Made by a program: the position numbers and the translations under genes. Under the pieces are notes generated by a model. That model made no database searches, was not told the origin of the DNA, and saw only the letters and a program-made list of their open reading frames with translations. Shown here in pieces: positions 1-6,556 of a stretch of DNA of 26,956 bases. Numbering within the stretch: position 1 is the stretch's first letter; each line of letters begins with the position of its first letter. Source of the stretch: CAKVLS01 sp045651685 (GTDB lineage: Bacteria; Bacillota; Clostridia; Christensenellales; UBA1242); contig JAZRSV010000032.1 in assembly GCA_045651685.1 (NCBI GenBank), positions 1 through 26,956 on the forward strand, read 5' to 3'.

Positions 1-3
1 CAT
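1..3 (-). CDS. Start codon of a leftward gene running off the window
   Basis: Only the ATG (complement of CAT at 1-3) is inside the window. It is called because the complement of 9-14 reads AAGGAG, a strong ribosome binding site 5 bases upstream, and a good leftward promoter lies at 104-132. Nothing of the product can be seen. It is divergent from the small VbhA-like gene at 177. If it encoded a Fic protein, the pair would make a toxin-antitoxin-like system, but that cannot be judged from here. Confidence 0.45.
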
Positions 4-103
4 AATTTCTCCTTTATTTTTGCATAATGCAATTACATAATTAGTTTAATTAAACTAAACAATCAAGTCAACAAAATACACTTAACTTAATATTAACTTA
101 ATT

Positions 104-132
104 TGTATAAATTTTGTTGCCTGCATTGTCAA
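104..132 (-). promoter_or_regulatory. Leftward promoter, TTGACA-17-TATACA
   Basis: The complement of 127-132 is a perfect -35 TTGACA. The complement of 104-109 is TATACA, 17 bases away. Predicted start is near 97, giving a long AT-rich leader before the AAGGAG site at 9-14. The -35 lies inside the rightward promoter spacer (117-145), so the two promoters face away from each other and overlap. Confidence 0.5.
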
Positions 133-145
133 ATTAAACTATACT
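117..145 (+). promoter_or_regulatory. Rightward promoter, TTGCCT-17-TATACT
   Basis: TTGCCT at 117-122 and TATACT at 140-145 are separated by 17 bases. Transcription would start near 152, giving a short leader with AGAGG at about 164-168 before the ATG at 177. It overlaps the leftward promoter, so a regulator bound here could control both genes. Confidence 0.5.
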
Positions 146-176
146 TAAGGTGTATTCTTAAAAAGAGGAAATTGAT

Positions 177-368
177 ATGAAAGAATTAACAGAAGAAGAA
201 AAAGAAAGAATTATCAAAGAAGTTGTACATAGTTTTGCTTGTGAAGGCATGATAATAACCGAAGATGAAATAGCAAGAATGAGACCTTTGCTTGATGGAA
301 CAAAGACTGTAGAACAACTTATTGCCGAAGAAACAGAACTAATGAGAAAAGAAGGTCTTATTGACTAA
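177..368 (+). CDS. Small VbhA-like (Fic antitoxin-type) protein
   Basis: This is a 63-aa acidic, mostly helical protein. Residues 19-24 read SFACEG, which fits the Fic inhibition motif [ST]xxxE[GN], by which VbhA-class antitoxins block ATP binding in Fic AMP-transferases. After the motif, the pattern of an acidic helix, a Leu-Asp-Gly turn and a second acidic helix matches the usual antitoxin VbhA-family layout. An AGAGG site precedes the ATG. No Fic protein (HPFxxGNG) is visible in the window. The only untestable neighbour is the leftward gene at the edge, which is divergent rather than in the same operon as is usual for vbhA-vbhT. It could be a stand-alone regulator of a distant Fic protein or an unrelated small helical protein. 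The motif is seen; the function is inferred. Confidence 0.5.
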   Translation: MKELTEEEKERIIKEVVHSFACEGMIITEDEIARMRPLLDGTKTVEQLIAEETELMRKEGLID

Positions 369-408
369 AATATATAAATTTAGCTAGATTTTAGCTATAT
401 TAATATAT

Positions 409-496
409 GTAGGGATGTCAGAGTGGTCGAATGTGCTGGTCTCGAAAACCGGTATACTGCAAGGTATCAAGGGTTCAAATCCCTTTCCCTACGCCA
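409..496 (+). tRNA. tRNA-Ser (anticodon CGA)
   Basis: The acceptor stem GTAGGGA (409-415) pairs with TCCCTAC (486-492), followed by discriminator G493 and an encoded CCA (494-496). The anticodon loop CTCGAAA gives anticodon CGA, reading UCG serine codons. The long variable arm is characteristic of class II tRNA-Ser, and the T arm carries GGTTCAAAT. A TATATT at 396-401 lies about 7 bases before the mature 5' end and could be a tRNA-specific -10, but no matching -35 is convincing. Confidence 0.95.
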
Positions 497-510
497 AGCA
501 ATAAAATAAA

Positions 511-534
511 ACAGGCTTTATGGCCTGTTTTTTT
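511..534. terminator. Bidirectional intrinsic terminator
   Basis: ACAGGC (511-516) pairs with GCCTGT (523-528) around a 6-base loop, followed by a T run to 534. On the other strand the hairpin is followed by TTTTATTTTATT, so it can also end the leftward HAD gene, whose stop codon is at 533-535. It separates tRNA-Ser from that convergent gene. Confidence 0.85.
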
Positions 535-1174
535 AATATTTAATAATATAGTCGGCGTTAGTTAGTTTGCCACGGTTAAAGTGACTTTCGATACCTATTG
601 TGACAAAGTTGTTTTGTTTGCCCCATAGCAAACTATCATTGTTATCTTCAAACATAGCAACTGACAGATTAGTTGTATTGATATAATTGTTGATATTAGC
701 AAAAAAGTCGTGTTTGCTAACTTTCATACTGCCTAGGCAGAATATTTTATCAAAATATTGCATTATGTTTTTGCTTTTTACAATGTCTAGCAAAAACTCT
801 TGCATTTGATTGGATACTATAAAAAACTTTTTGTCTTTTTTGATTTTTGCAACTTCAAAAAAATAATCAAAGATACCAACATTATCTTTTAGTAGCAAGC
901 TTTTTGATGCATCAAGCTTTTTTGCAATAGCTACTTTGCTATCGTAGTCTATATTAAAATCTGTTTTGTACATTTCAAATATTTCTGGATCTTTTTTGCC
1001 TATATATCTGCAAAAATCATTGTCAGTAAGGGCAAAGTTAGAGTCTCCCAAATATTCTCTCAAAACTATGTTATGGGCCTCTTTGTGGTAGGGTTCGGAG
1101 TTGATTAATGTACCATCAAAGTCAAAAATAATAATATCTTGTTGGGCTAATAAAGTTAATAATTGTTTGTCCAT
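533..1174 (-). CDS. HAD-superfamily phosphatase
   Basis: This is a 213-aa protein. The haloacid-dehalogenase nucleophile motif DFDGT spans residues 18-22 (D18 nucleophile, D20 acid/base). Motif II is the FIVSN segment (S121), and motif IV is FEDNND (E176, D177, D180) for Mg2+ binding. The helical insert after motif I fits the C1-cap beta-phosphoglucomutase/phosphoglycolate phosphatase group. It probably dephosphorylates a small phosphorylated metabolite or nucleotide in the cytoplasm; the substrate cannot be told. It is transcribed alone and leftward, convergent with tRNA-Ser and divergent from the P-loop gene at 1293. No ribosome binding site precedes the ATG. Instead a TATAAT lies 6 bases upstream, so the transcript may be leaderless. 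Confidence 0.85.
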   Translation of the reverse strand: MDKQLLTLLAQQDIIIFDFDGTLINSEPYHKEAHNIVLREYLGDSNFALTDNDFCRYIGKKDPEIFEMYKTDFNIDYDSKVAIAKKLDASKSLLLKDNVGIFDYFFEVAKIKKDKKFFIVSNQMQEFLLDIVKSKNIMQYFDKIFCLGSMKVSKHDFFANINNYINTTNLSVAMFEDNNDSLLWGKQNNFVTIGIESHFNRGKLTNADYIIKY

Positions 1175-1180
1175 ACATAT

Positions 1181-1209
1181 ATTATAGGTTGTTTTGACAA
1201 ATAAAAAAA
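1181..1209 (-). promoter_or_regulatory. Leaderless-type promoter of the HAD gene
   Basis: The complement of 1181-1186 is a perfect TATAAT, with 6 bases between it and the ATG (1174-1172). Initiation 7 bases after the -10 would therefore fall on the A of ATG. The -35 position at 17-base spacing (complement of 1204-1209) is only TTTTTT, which is weak. Confidence 0.45.
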
Positions 1210-1222
1210 GCGATTATATGTT
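1194..1222 (+). promoter_or_regulatory. Candidate rightward promoter, TTGACA-17-TATGTT
   Basis: A perfect TTGACA at 1194-1199 is followed after 17 bases by TATGTT (1217-1222). It would drive the P-loop gene at 1293 and probably the genes behind it. The leader is about 65 bases and ends in the GGAGAG ribosome binding site at 1281-1286. Confidence 0.4.
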
Positions 1223-1292
1223 GTTTTTTATGCAAAATTGCTTTTACATACGGCAATTTCTTTGATACACTAAATTTATAGGAGAGATTTTT

Positions 1293-1832
1293 ATGGAATA
1301 TAATGGAATTCACTTTGATGCCGTAATAGCAACCCCAGGTTGTGGCAAATCATACCTAGCAGATAGAGACCCAAGATTTGTCGATGTTGACGAAGTGCGT
1401 TTGAGATCAAAATACATCGTGCCAGACGGTGTCACTCGTCAAGAGTTAGAAGAGACCAAAGGTGAACGCACTTGGCCTAGGGTAAAAGATTATAGGCCTA
1501 TATTTGAGCAAAAACTAGATGAGTACCTAGAGCAAGGTAAAATACTTGTAGCGGCACCTCATCCAGAGAGCTTTGACTATCTTGATAGTCGTGGCATAAA
1601 GTATTGCTTTGTTTATCCAGACAAAGATGCAAGAGCTGCACTAAAAAAGAGATTTGAGAGTCGTAATAACCCAGAAAGCTTTATTAGAGAAAATGACGAA
1701 GCTTTTGACGACTTTTTGATCTCTAACAGACAAAACAAAAGAGCAGTTGTTCACTATGAGTTTAGTGGTGACGAATATTTGACAGATATTTTGCAACGCT
1801 TTGGTGTTAAGTTTCATCAACAGGAAATGTAA
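1293..1832 (+). CDS. P-loop NTPase / small-molecule kinase-like protein
   Basis: This is a 179-aa protein. A Walker A loop ATPGCGKS occupies residues 13-20, directly after the first beta strand. The FVDVDEV segment (about 29-35) supplies acidic residues where P-loop kinases bind Mg2+ or the acceptor substrate. The middle is rich in basic residues (AALKKRFESR), as in a nucleotide-kinase lid. The layout recalls small nucleoside, nucleotide or polynucleotide kinases, including those of phages; the substrate is not recognisable. The start is set by GGAGAG seven bases upstream of the ATG. The stop is 9 bases before the UDG-like gene, so the two are probably cotranscribed. Confidence 0.65.
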   Translation: MEYNGIHFDAVIATPGCGKSYLADRDPRFVDVDEVRLRSKYIVPDGVTRQELEETKGERTWPRVKDYRPIFEQKLDEYLEQGKILVAAPHPESFDYLDSRGIKYCFVYPDKDARAALKKRFESRNNPESFIRENDEAFDDFLISNRQNKRAVVHYEFSGDEYLTDILQRFGVKFHQQEM

Positions 1833-1841
1833 GATAAAAAA

Positions 1842-2483
1842 ATGTTAAAAGATATTTTTTTACAATATGACAAACTGCAAGATCAGTATGGAGATAAAAA
1901 GCTTAACGCCATATATGGCGGCGGTTGCACAAACGAGCCAGACCTGTGCCTTGTATTTGTTAATCCAACAGCTCGAAACAAAACTTGCAATAAATCATGG
2001 GGTGGCATACGATACCCTTGGCTTACAACCAAACAAATATGGAGCTTTTTGAGCAAGTGTGGTTTGTTTGATGAGCAATTAAACAATATTATTCAATCTA
2101 AAAAGCCTCAAGACTGGGATGAAGAGTTTTGCGAAAGGGTATATGATGAGGTAAAAGACAAAAAATTGTATATAACAAATCTTGCAAAATGTACCCAAAT
2201 AGATGCAAGACCACTACCTGACGAAATCTTTAATAATTATGTCGACTTATTAAAGCAAGAAATAGGCGTTATTAAGCCAAAAAAAGTAATTTTGTTTGGA
2301 AATCAAGTCGCAAGTGTCGTTTTAGGGCGCAAAATTGCCGTTTCTACCTGCCGTAAGCAGCAGTTTGATTTAGTAGTCGAAGGTAAAAAGTTGGCCGCAT
2401 ACGCCGTATTTTACCCTGTAGGCAACGGTCGTTTTAATATAGATAAAGCTATAGAAGACTTAAACTTTGTAGCAAAATGTTAG
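1842..2483 (+). CDS. Uracil-DNA glycosylase superfamily protein
   Basis: This 213-aa protein matches the UDG fold outline. A first strand ends in the active-site loop FVNPTARN (residues 39-46). Next is a tryptophan/glycine segment with RYPW where MUG/TDG-type enzymes have their conserved F/W region. A strand KKVILFGNQVA precedes the last motif YPVGNGRFN (191-199), in the place of the HPS DNA-intercalation loop. Asn41 sits where family 2 (MUG/TDG) enzymes have the Asn of GINPG, rather than the Asp of classical UDG. The expected role is removal of uracil or a damaged base from DNA, but activity is inferred from fold only. The ribosome binding site is weak, suggesting coupling to the preceding gene 9 bases upstream. 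Confidence 0.7.
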   Translation: MLKDIFLQYDKLQDQYGDKKLNAIYGGGCTNEPDLCLVFVNPTARNKTCNKSWGGIRYPWLTTKQIWSFLSKCGLFDEQLNNIIQSKKPQDWDEEFCERVYDEVKDKKLYITNLAKCTQIDARPLPDEIFNNYVDLLKQEIGVIKPKKVILFGNQVASVVLGRKIAVSTCRKQQFDLVVEGKKLAAYAVFYPVGNGRFNIDKAIEDLNFVAKC

Positions 2484-2511
2484 TAGATTTTATAAAAAAA
2501 TAAGGAGGCCT

Positions 2512-3531
2512 ATGAAAAATATTTTAATAACCGGTGGCGCAGGTTTTATAGGCACCAACCTTACAGTTAGTTTAGCAGATATGGGTTATAATGTTGTTAT
2601 AATTGACGATTTTAAGAATGCTTATGTCGGTCATATACAATCTATCTGCAAAAAATATAAAACTGTAAAATATTTTAAGCATAATGTCATTGACAAAGCT
2701 TTTGTTATTAATGTTGTTAAAGAAAATAACATTGACGCAGTTATGCATTTAGCTGCAAAAAAATATATAGACGAAAGCTTTAGAAAGACGCAATTATATT
2801 TTGACAATAATATGCAATCGTTAGATACAATATTGCAAGTTGTAGAGCAGTGTAAAATAAAAAATCTAATGTTTGCATCTACCATAACAGTATATGGAAA
2901 TCCAAAAGTATTGCCAATAACAGAACAGGGCGAATATGCACCTATATGTCCTTATGCCGAAACAAAGATGTTGGGTGAGATAAAAATATTTGATTGGGCA
3001 AAGCAAAACCCAGATGTAAAAGTTTTTATCTATCGTTTTTCTAATCCTATTGGTGCTGATATTAAGTTGATGCTTGGTGATGATGCCAAGACAAAGTCTT
3101 CTTCTTTGGTGCCATATATTATTGATAAAGTTAGCAAAAATCAACCACTAACACTTAATGGTTGCGACCACAATACGCCAGATGGTACGCCTATAAGAGA
3201 CTTTATACATGTAAAAGATCTTGCCAATATAGTAGCAAAAAGTTTTACAAAAGATGGCTTTTGCGGGGTAAATATCTTTAATGTTGGTTGTGGCAAAAAC
3301 GGTTATTCTGTACTACAAATAGTGCAAGAAATACAAAAGGTTTTTGCAAAAACTATTGACTATGTTTTTGGTCCAAAAAGAGTCGGCGATGTCGAAAAAA
3401 TCGTGTGCGACAACTCAAAAGTTATGCAAACTTTTGACCTAACAATAGAGCACGATTTGGGTAGTATGCTATCATCACATGTAGATTTTGGAAGACATAT
3501 ATTAAACAAAAAAAGTAGGACAAAATGTTAA
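2512..3531 (+). CDS. galE: UDP-glucose 4-epimerase
   Basis: This 339-aa short-chain dehydrogenase-type sugar epimerase interconverts UDP-glucose and UDP-galactose in the cytoplasm. Residues 8-14 (GGAGFIG) form the NAD-binding GxxGxxG. HLAA and the AKKYIDES segment follow at the expected places. Catalytic S123/T124 lies in STITVYG, with the Y148/K152 pair in PYAETK. The C-terminal half carries NPIGA, LVPYI, the DGTPIRDFIHVKDLA signature and NVGCG, in the order found in GalE. Length is normal (about 330-340). An AAGGAGG site sits 5 bases before the ATG. Its end overlaps the start of the NUDIX gene. It probably feeds galactose into surface polysaccharide or handles dietary galactose. A related C4-epimerase specificity cannot be excluded. 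Confidence 0.9.
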   Translation: MKNILITGGAGFIGTNLTVSLADMGYNVVIIDDFKNAYVGHIQSICKKYKTVKYFKHNVIDKAFVINVVKENNIDAVMHLAAKKYIDESFRKTQLYFDNNMQSLDTILQVVEQCKIKNLMFASTITVYGNPKVLPITEQGEYAPICPYAETKMLGEIKIFDWAKQNPDVKVFIYRFSNPIGADIKLMLGDDAKTKSSSLVPYIIDKVSKNQPLTLNGCDHNTPDGTPIRDFIHVKDLANIVAKSFTKDGFCGVNIFNVGCGKNGYSVLQIVQEIQKVFAKTIDYVFGPKRVGDVEKIVCDNSKVMQTFDLTIEHDLGSMLSSHVDFGRHILNKKSRTKC

Positions 3532-4004
3532 AATTAACAACAACTTTATTGGTGATCACTAAAGAAAATAAAATGCTATTAGCAAAAAAACTTCGTGGTT
3601 TTGGCGCAGGCAAATTTAACGGAGTTGGTGGCAAAGTCGAAGCTGGCGAAAGTGTAGAACAAGCTATGCTACGAGAGACTTTTGAAGAGATAAACATAGT
3701 GCCAACCGAGTACAAAATGCTTGGAAAAATCGATTTTGAAGAGTATGTAAAAGGCGAAAAAAACAAAGTCACTATGTATCTTTTTAGGGCGACCGACTAT
3801 TCGGGCGAGTTAAAAACTAGCGAAGAAATGCAGCCTTTTTGGTTTGATTTTGACCAAATTCCATATCAAAACATGTTTGAAGATGCCAAGTTTTGGATGC
3901 CATTTTTGCTAGAAAATGAGCCATTTTATGGCGATTTTGTGTATGACAAAGACTTTAATTTGTTGCAATATAATATAACTAAACAAAAAATAACACCACA
4001 ATAA
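3525..4004 (+). CDS. NUDIX hydrolase, MTH1 (8-oxo-dGTPase)-like
   Basis: This 159-aa protein has a Nudix box from G36 (GGKVEAGE, then RETFEEIN), with catalytic glutamates in R50-E51-T-F-E54-E55. The Gly normally at position 57 is Asn. The stretch just before it (RGFGAGKFNGVGGKV) is strikingly like the substrate loop of the MTH1/NUDT1 group. The tail also has the WFDFDQIP, FWMPFLL and FYGDF features of that group. The likely role is hydrolysis of oxidised purine dNTPs, protecting DNA from mutagenic incorporation; this fits the UDG-like gene two positions upstream. Its ATG lies 7 bases inside the end of galE, and its stop codon lies within the terminator hairpin at 3995. Confidence 0.85.
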   Translation: MLKLTTTLLVITKENKMLLAKKLRGFGAGKFNGVGGKVEAGESVEQAMLRETFEEINIVPTEYKMLGKIDFEEYVKGEKNKVTMYLFRATDYSGELKTSEEMQPFWFDFDQIPYQNMFEDAKFWMPFLLENEPFYGDFVYDKDFNLLQYNITKQKITPQ

Positions 4005-4020
4005 AATTGTGGTTTTTATT
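3995..4020 (+). terminator. Intrinsic terminator after the NUDIX gene
   Basis: ACCACAAT (3995-4002) pairs perfectly with ATTGTGGT (4006-4013) over an AAA loop, followed by TTTTATTTTTTT. The TAA stop of the NUDIX gene overlaps the left arm. It ends the transcription unit that starts near 1293. Confidence 0.85.
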
Positions 4021-4035
4021 TTTTTATGATATTAT
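4007..4035 (+). promoter_or_regulatory. Extended -10, leaderless-type promoter
   Basis: TTGTGG (4007-4012), a 17-base spacer and TATTAT (4030-4035) preceded by TGA (extended -10, TGn). The ATG at 4042 begins 6 bases after the -10, so initiation should fall on or next to its A. The -35 is part of the right arm of the upstream terminator. Confidence 0.5.
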
Positions 4036-4041
4036 TTAGGT

Positions 4042-4932
4042 ATGATACAGTTAGTTAAAAAAATTTTACAAAAACACAATATAACTTATAACACCTTAAC
4101 CAAGTCTCAAACTGGCTTTAGCAATGAGGTGTATTTTGTCGATGACAAATATATTGTAAAAATTACTCCAGAGCCAAAGCGTTATCAAAAATTGCTTAAC
4201 GAAATTGGCTTTTACAGCAATGCTAATTTTGACTTTATACCAAAAAGTATTGCTTCGGGCGAATGTGAAGAAAAACCGTATATAATCATGCAACAATTGC
4301 ATGGCAAAACAGTATATAGCATATGGCATACATTGTCAGAAGAGCAACGAGAAAATATAGTTTGCCAAATATGCAATATCTTAAAAAATATACATGGCAT
4401 GCAAGGTGATTTTTTGCAACAAAAACACATAATGCCTGACATGGTTGTTGCTTTCAAAAAGTCGTTTGATTATAACATGCAGCTGTTAAAAGATAGAGGT
4501 TTTGATACAAAACCACTAAAAAAAGTTTATAAAAAATTAGACACTATTTTTGCTCAAAAACATAATGGCCTTGTATATAACGATGCACACTTTGACAATT
4601 TTTTGTTATGTGGTGACAAAGTTTATATTATAGACTTTGACCGTATGAGATATTGCTCAATTGACTTCGAGCTTTTGATAATAAAAAGCATGCTTGACAA
4701 TCCTTGCAAATTTGCATGTGAGCAAGACGAACCAAATGTAAAAGACCAAGATTATGCCAATGTCATGCAATATTACAAAAAATACTATCCAGAGTTGTTT
4801 GATTTTGAACATCTTAATGATCGTGTATTTATTTATCAATTTTTGTATCGTTTGGGCCATGGATATGAGTACAATCGCAACGAGTGGATAGAAGAAGAGT
4901 TAAATAAATTAAAACAATATTTTGGAGTATAA
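4042..4932 (+). CDS. Aminoglycoside phosphotransferase-fold kinase
   Basis: This 296-aa protein has the APH/choline-kinase fold. A nucleotide loop around TGFSNEV (24-30) is followed by the ATP-binding lysine in YIVKI (K40). The catalytic loop NDAHFDN (180-186) has D181 as probable base and N186 for metal. The DFD motif (198-200) binds Mg2+. It phosphorylates a hydroxyl group of a small molecule (sugar, amino alcohol or antibiotic); this family is broad, so resistance should not be assumed. The ATG has no Shine-Dalgarno at a usable distance (AGG is 1 base away) and fits a leaderless transcript. Two bases separate it from the next P-loop kinase, suggesting one operon. Confidence 0.8.
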   Translation: MIQLVKKILQKHNITYNTLTKSQTGFSNEVYFVDDKYIVKITPEPKRYQKLLNEIGFYSNANFDFIPKSIASGECEEKPYIIMQQLHGKTVYSIWHTLSEEQRENIVCQICNILKNIHGMQGDFLQQKHIMPDMVVAFKKSFDYNMQLLKDRGFDTKPLKKVYKKLDTIFAQKHNGLVYNDAHFDNFLLCGDKVYIIDFDRMRYCSIDFELLIIKSMLDNPCKFACEQDEPNVKDQDYANVMQYYKKYYPELFDFEHLNDRVFIYQFLYRLGHGYEYNRNEWIEEELNKLKQYFGV

Positions 4933-4934
4933 CT

Positions 4935-5444
4935 ATGAGTACTTTATACATAATAACTGGCCCTGCAGGCGTGGGCAAAAGTTCTATTTCTAACAAACTT
5001 GTAAAAAAACTAGCAAAAGGTTGTCTTATAGAAGGTGACGATATATACCACCTTGTCAAAACTGGCTATGTAGCACCTTGGAAACAAGGCAATCATCTAG
5101 AGCTTTTTTGGAAAAATAGTTTGGATCTTATAAAAAACAGCCTTGATGCAGGTTTTGATGTAGTTTTTAACTATATTATTCTAAAAGAAGACTTTGAAAA
5201 AATAAAACAAGAGATAACCGGACATGACATTAAGTTTGTAGTGTTGCTAGCAGATGAGAGAACACTACTAATGAGAGATGGAAATCGCGCTAAAGATTGT
5301 CAAATGGGCGAGAGATGTTTGATATTGTTGCAAGAATTTATCGACGAAAAGTACGATACTCAATATATACTTAACACTTCTGACTTTACTATACAGCAAA
5401 CTGTAGAGCAAGTGCTAAAGCCTGGTAAATTTTTGGTAAAATAA
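4935..5444 (+). CDS. P-loop small-molecule kinase
   Basis: This 169-aa protein has Walker A GPAGVGKSS at residues 9-17. An EGDD acidic pair follows soon after (about 34-37), as in shikimate, gluconate and chloramphenicol phosphotransferase-like kinases. A VVFNYII strand and a VVLLADE strand follow. An Arg-containing lid segment (RDGNRAKD) leads to the C-terminal helix. It should transfer phosphate from ATP to a small acceptor; which one is not visible. GGAG lies just upstream of the ATG, inside the end of the preceding kinase gene. Two different kinase folds back to back point to related or successive substrates. Confidence 0.75.
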   Translation: MSTLYIITGPAGVGKSSISNKLVKKLAKGCLIEGDDIYHLVKTGYVAPWKQGNHLELFWKNSLDLIKNSLDAGFDVVFNYIILKEDFEKIKQEITGHDIKFVVLLADERTLLMRDGNRAKDCQMGERCLILLQEFIDEKYDTQYILNTSDFTIQQTVEQVLKPGKFLVK

Positions 5445-5463
5445 TTTTTTTTGAGAGGTTATT

Positions 5464-5961
5464 ATGGGATTAAACAAAGATGTAAGTATATCTATCGATA
5501 ACACAAGATTTAACTTTAGAGTTGCAGGTTATGTAGAACACAACGGCAAAGTTCTTTTGCATAGACCATATTCGGTAGATTTTTGGAATATGGTTGGTGG
5601 TAGGGCTCAAGCTGGCGAAGATTCTGCCTCTGCAATAAAAAGAGAGTTTGGCGAAGAGCTTGGTTGTGAGATAAAAGACCTAAAACTTATAGAAGTATGC
5701 GAAAACTTTTATGTTTTTAGAGAGGTTTTTACTCAAGAACAATTGTTTATTTATAAAATAACCCTACACGATGATGACCCAATACTTACCAAACAAGATT
5801 TTAAGCAACTAGACGAAGACAAAGCTGTTTTTCATTGGTTTGACAAGTCAGAGATTGCTAATATAAAATGTTTGCCAGAACTTATCTATGATATAGTACA
5901 AAGAAAAGACGATACATTTGTACATGGCTTGTTAAAGTCAGGTGTTTATACAAAAATTTAA
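5464..5961 (+). CDS. NUDIX hydrolase
   Basis: This 165-aa protein carries a complete Nudix box: G46, E52, R60-E61, E64-E65, G67 (GGRAQAGED, then KREFGEELG). It follows an N-terminal strand and the loop RPYSVDFWNMVGG, typical of the mutator MutT-like hydrolases of Firmicutes. It hydrolyses a nucleoside diphosphate linked to some moiety; the substrate is unknown. It differs clearly from the MTH1-like protein at 3525, so it is not a recent duplicate. AGAGG precedes the ATG and the gap to the kinase upstream is 19 bases. Confidence 0.85.
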   Translation: MGLNKDVSISIDNTRFNFRVAGYVEHNGKVLLHRPYSVDFWNMVGGRAQAGEDSASAIKREFGEELGCEIKDLKLIEVCENFYVFREVFTQEQLFIYKITLHDDDPILTKQDFKQLDEDKAVFHWFDKSEIANIKCLPELIYDIVQRKDDTFVHGLLKSGVYTKI

Positions 5962-5970
5962 GGAGCAAAT

Positions 5971-6546
5971 ATGAACAATAAAACCAAACAATACAAAGCT
6001 TTTACCATAACTATGATTGTGTTAATATCTATATTTTTGGTAGCAGCACTTATTATGGGCTTGGCAGACTTTATCTGGTCAAAAAAAGTCTCTAATATTA
6101 TCTTTTGGGCTTGGCTTGGTTATACTATAGCGATGTTTGCTGCGCTTACAATATGGGCGATACCTTTGCGTAGAATAATGTTTTATAATATTTGCAAGAT
6201 GTATGATTTTGATACAGGCAAAACAGATATGTTGCAAACAACCTTCGAAGATATTAATCCTGACATATCTTATTTAGAATTTGGCGAAACTGATATCACA
6301 ATCAATGCTGTTTCGTACAAATATGATCAATTAATATACCAATATGACAGTGCCAACTATAAGCACGGTGTACTTCTTTATATGACCAATCTAAAAGACT
6401 CTGATAAGTACGATGTGACATATATTGTAGAAGTCACACCACCTATTTATCAATGCATCAAACAGCATAATCTAAACAGCAAAGACCTAGATTATTTTGT
6501 ACAAGAATTAAAAACAAAGTATACTAAAAAAGACCTAAAAAAATAG
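5971..6546 (+). CDS. Hypothetical membrane protein with two N-terminal helices
   Basis: This 191-aa protein is of unrecognised family. Residues about 12-32 and 43-65 are strongly hydrophobic and form two membrane spans, with a WSKK turn between them and basic LRR after the second. The remaining 125 residues are soluble, probably cytoplasmic, with mixed strands and an acidic-rich middle. AAGGAG lies in the 9-base gap after the NUDIX gene, so it closes that operon. The stop codon is part of the following terminator. Confidence 0.6.
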   Translation: MNNKTKQYKAFTITMIVLISIFLVAALIMGLADFIWSKKVSNIIFWAWLGYTIAMFAALTIWAIPLRRIMFYNICKMYDFDTGKTDMLQTTFEDINPDISYLEFGETDITINAVSYKYDQLIYQYDSANYKHGVLLYMTNLKDSDKYDVTYIVEVTPPIYQCIKQHNLNSKDLDYFVQELKTKYTKKDLKK

Positions 6547-6556
6547 GTCTTTTTTT
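6531..6556. terminator. Bidirectional intrinsic terminator
   Basis: AGACCTA (6531-6537) pairs with TAGGTCT (6544-6550) over an A6 loop. The flanking A and T runs can extend the stem and provide the U tract on either strand. It ends the rightward operon and the leftward amidase gene, whose stop is at 6555-6557. Confidence 0.85.

Noticed and set aside
382..398. Hairpin TAGCTA-5-TAGCTA as terminator of the VbhA-like gene
   Set aside because: Six-base AT-rich stem without a T run; TAGCTA is self-complementary, so the pairing is likely fortuitous.
4042..4932. Aminoglycoside resistance gene
   Set aside because: Only the kinase fold motifs are seen; the APH superfamily covers many metabolic kinases and no resistance-specific signature is visible.
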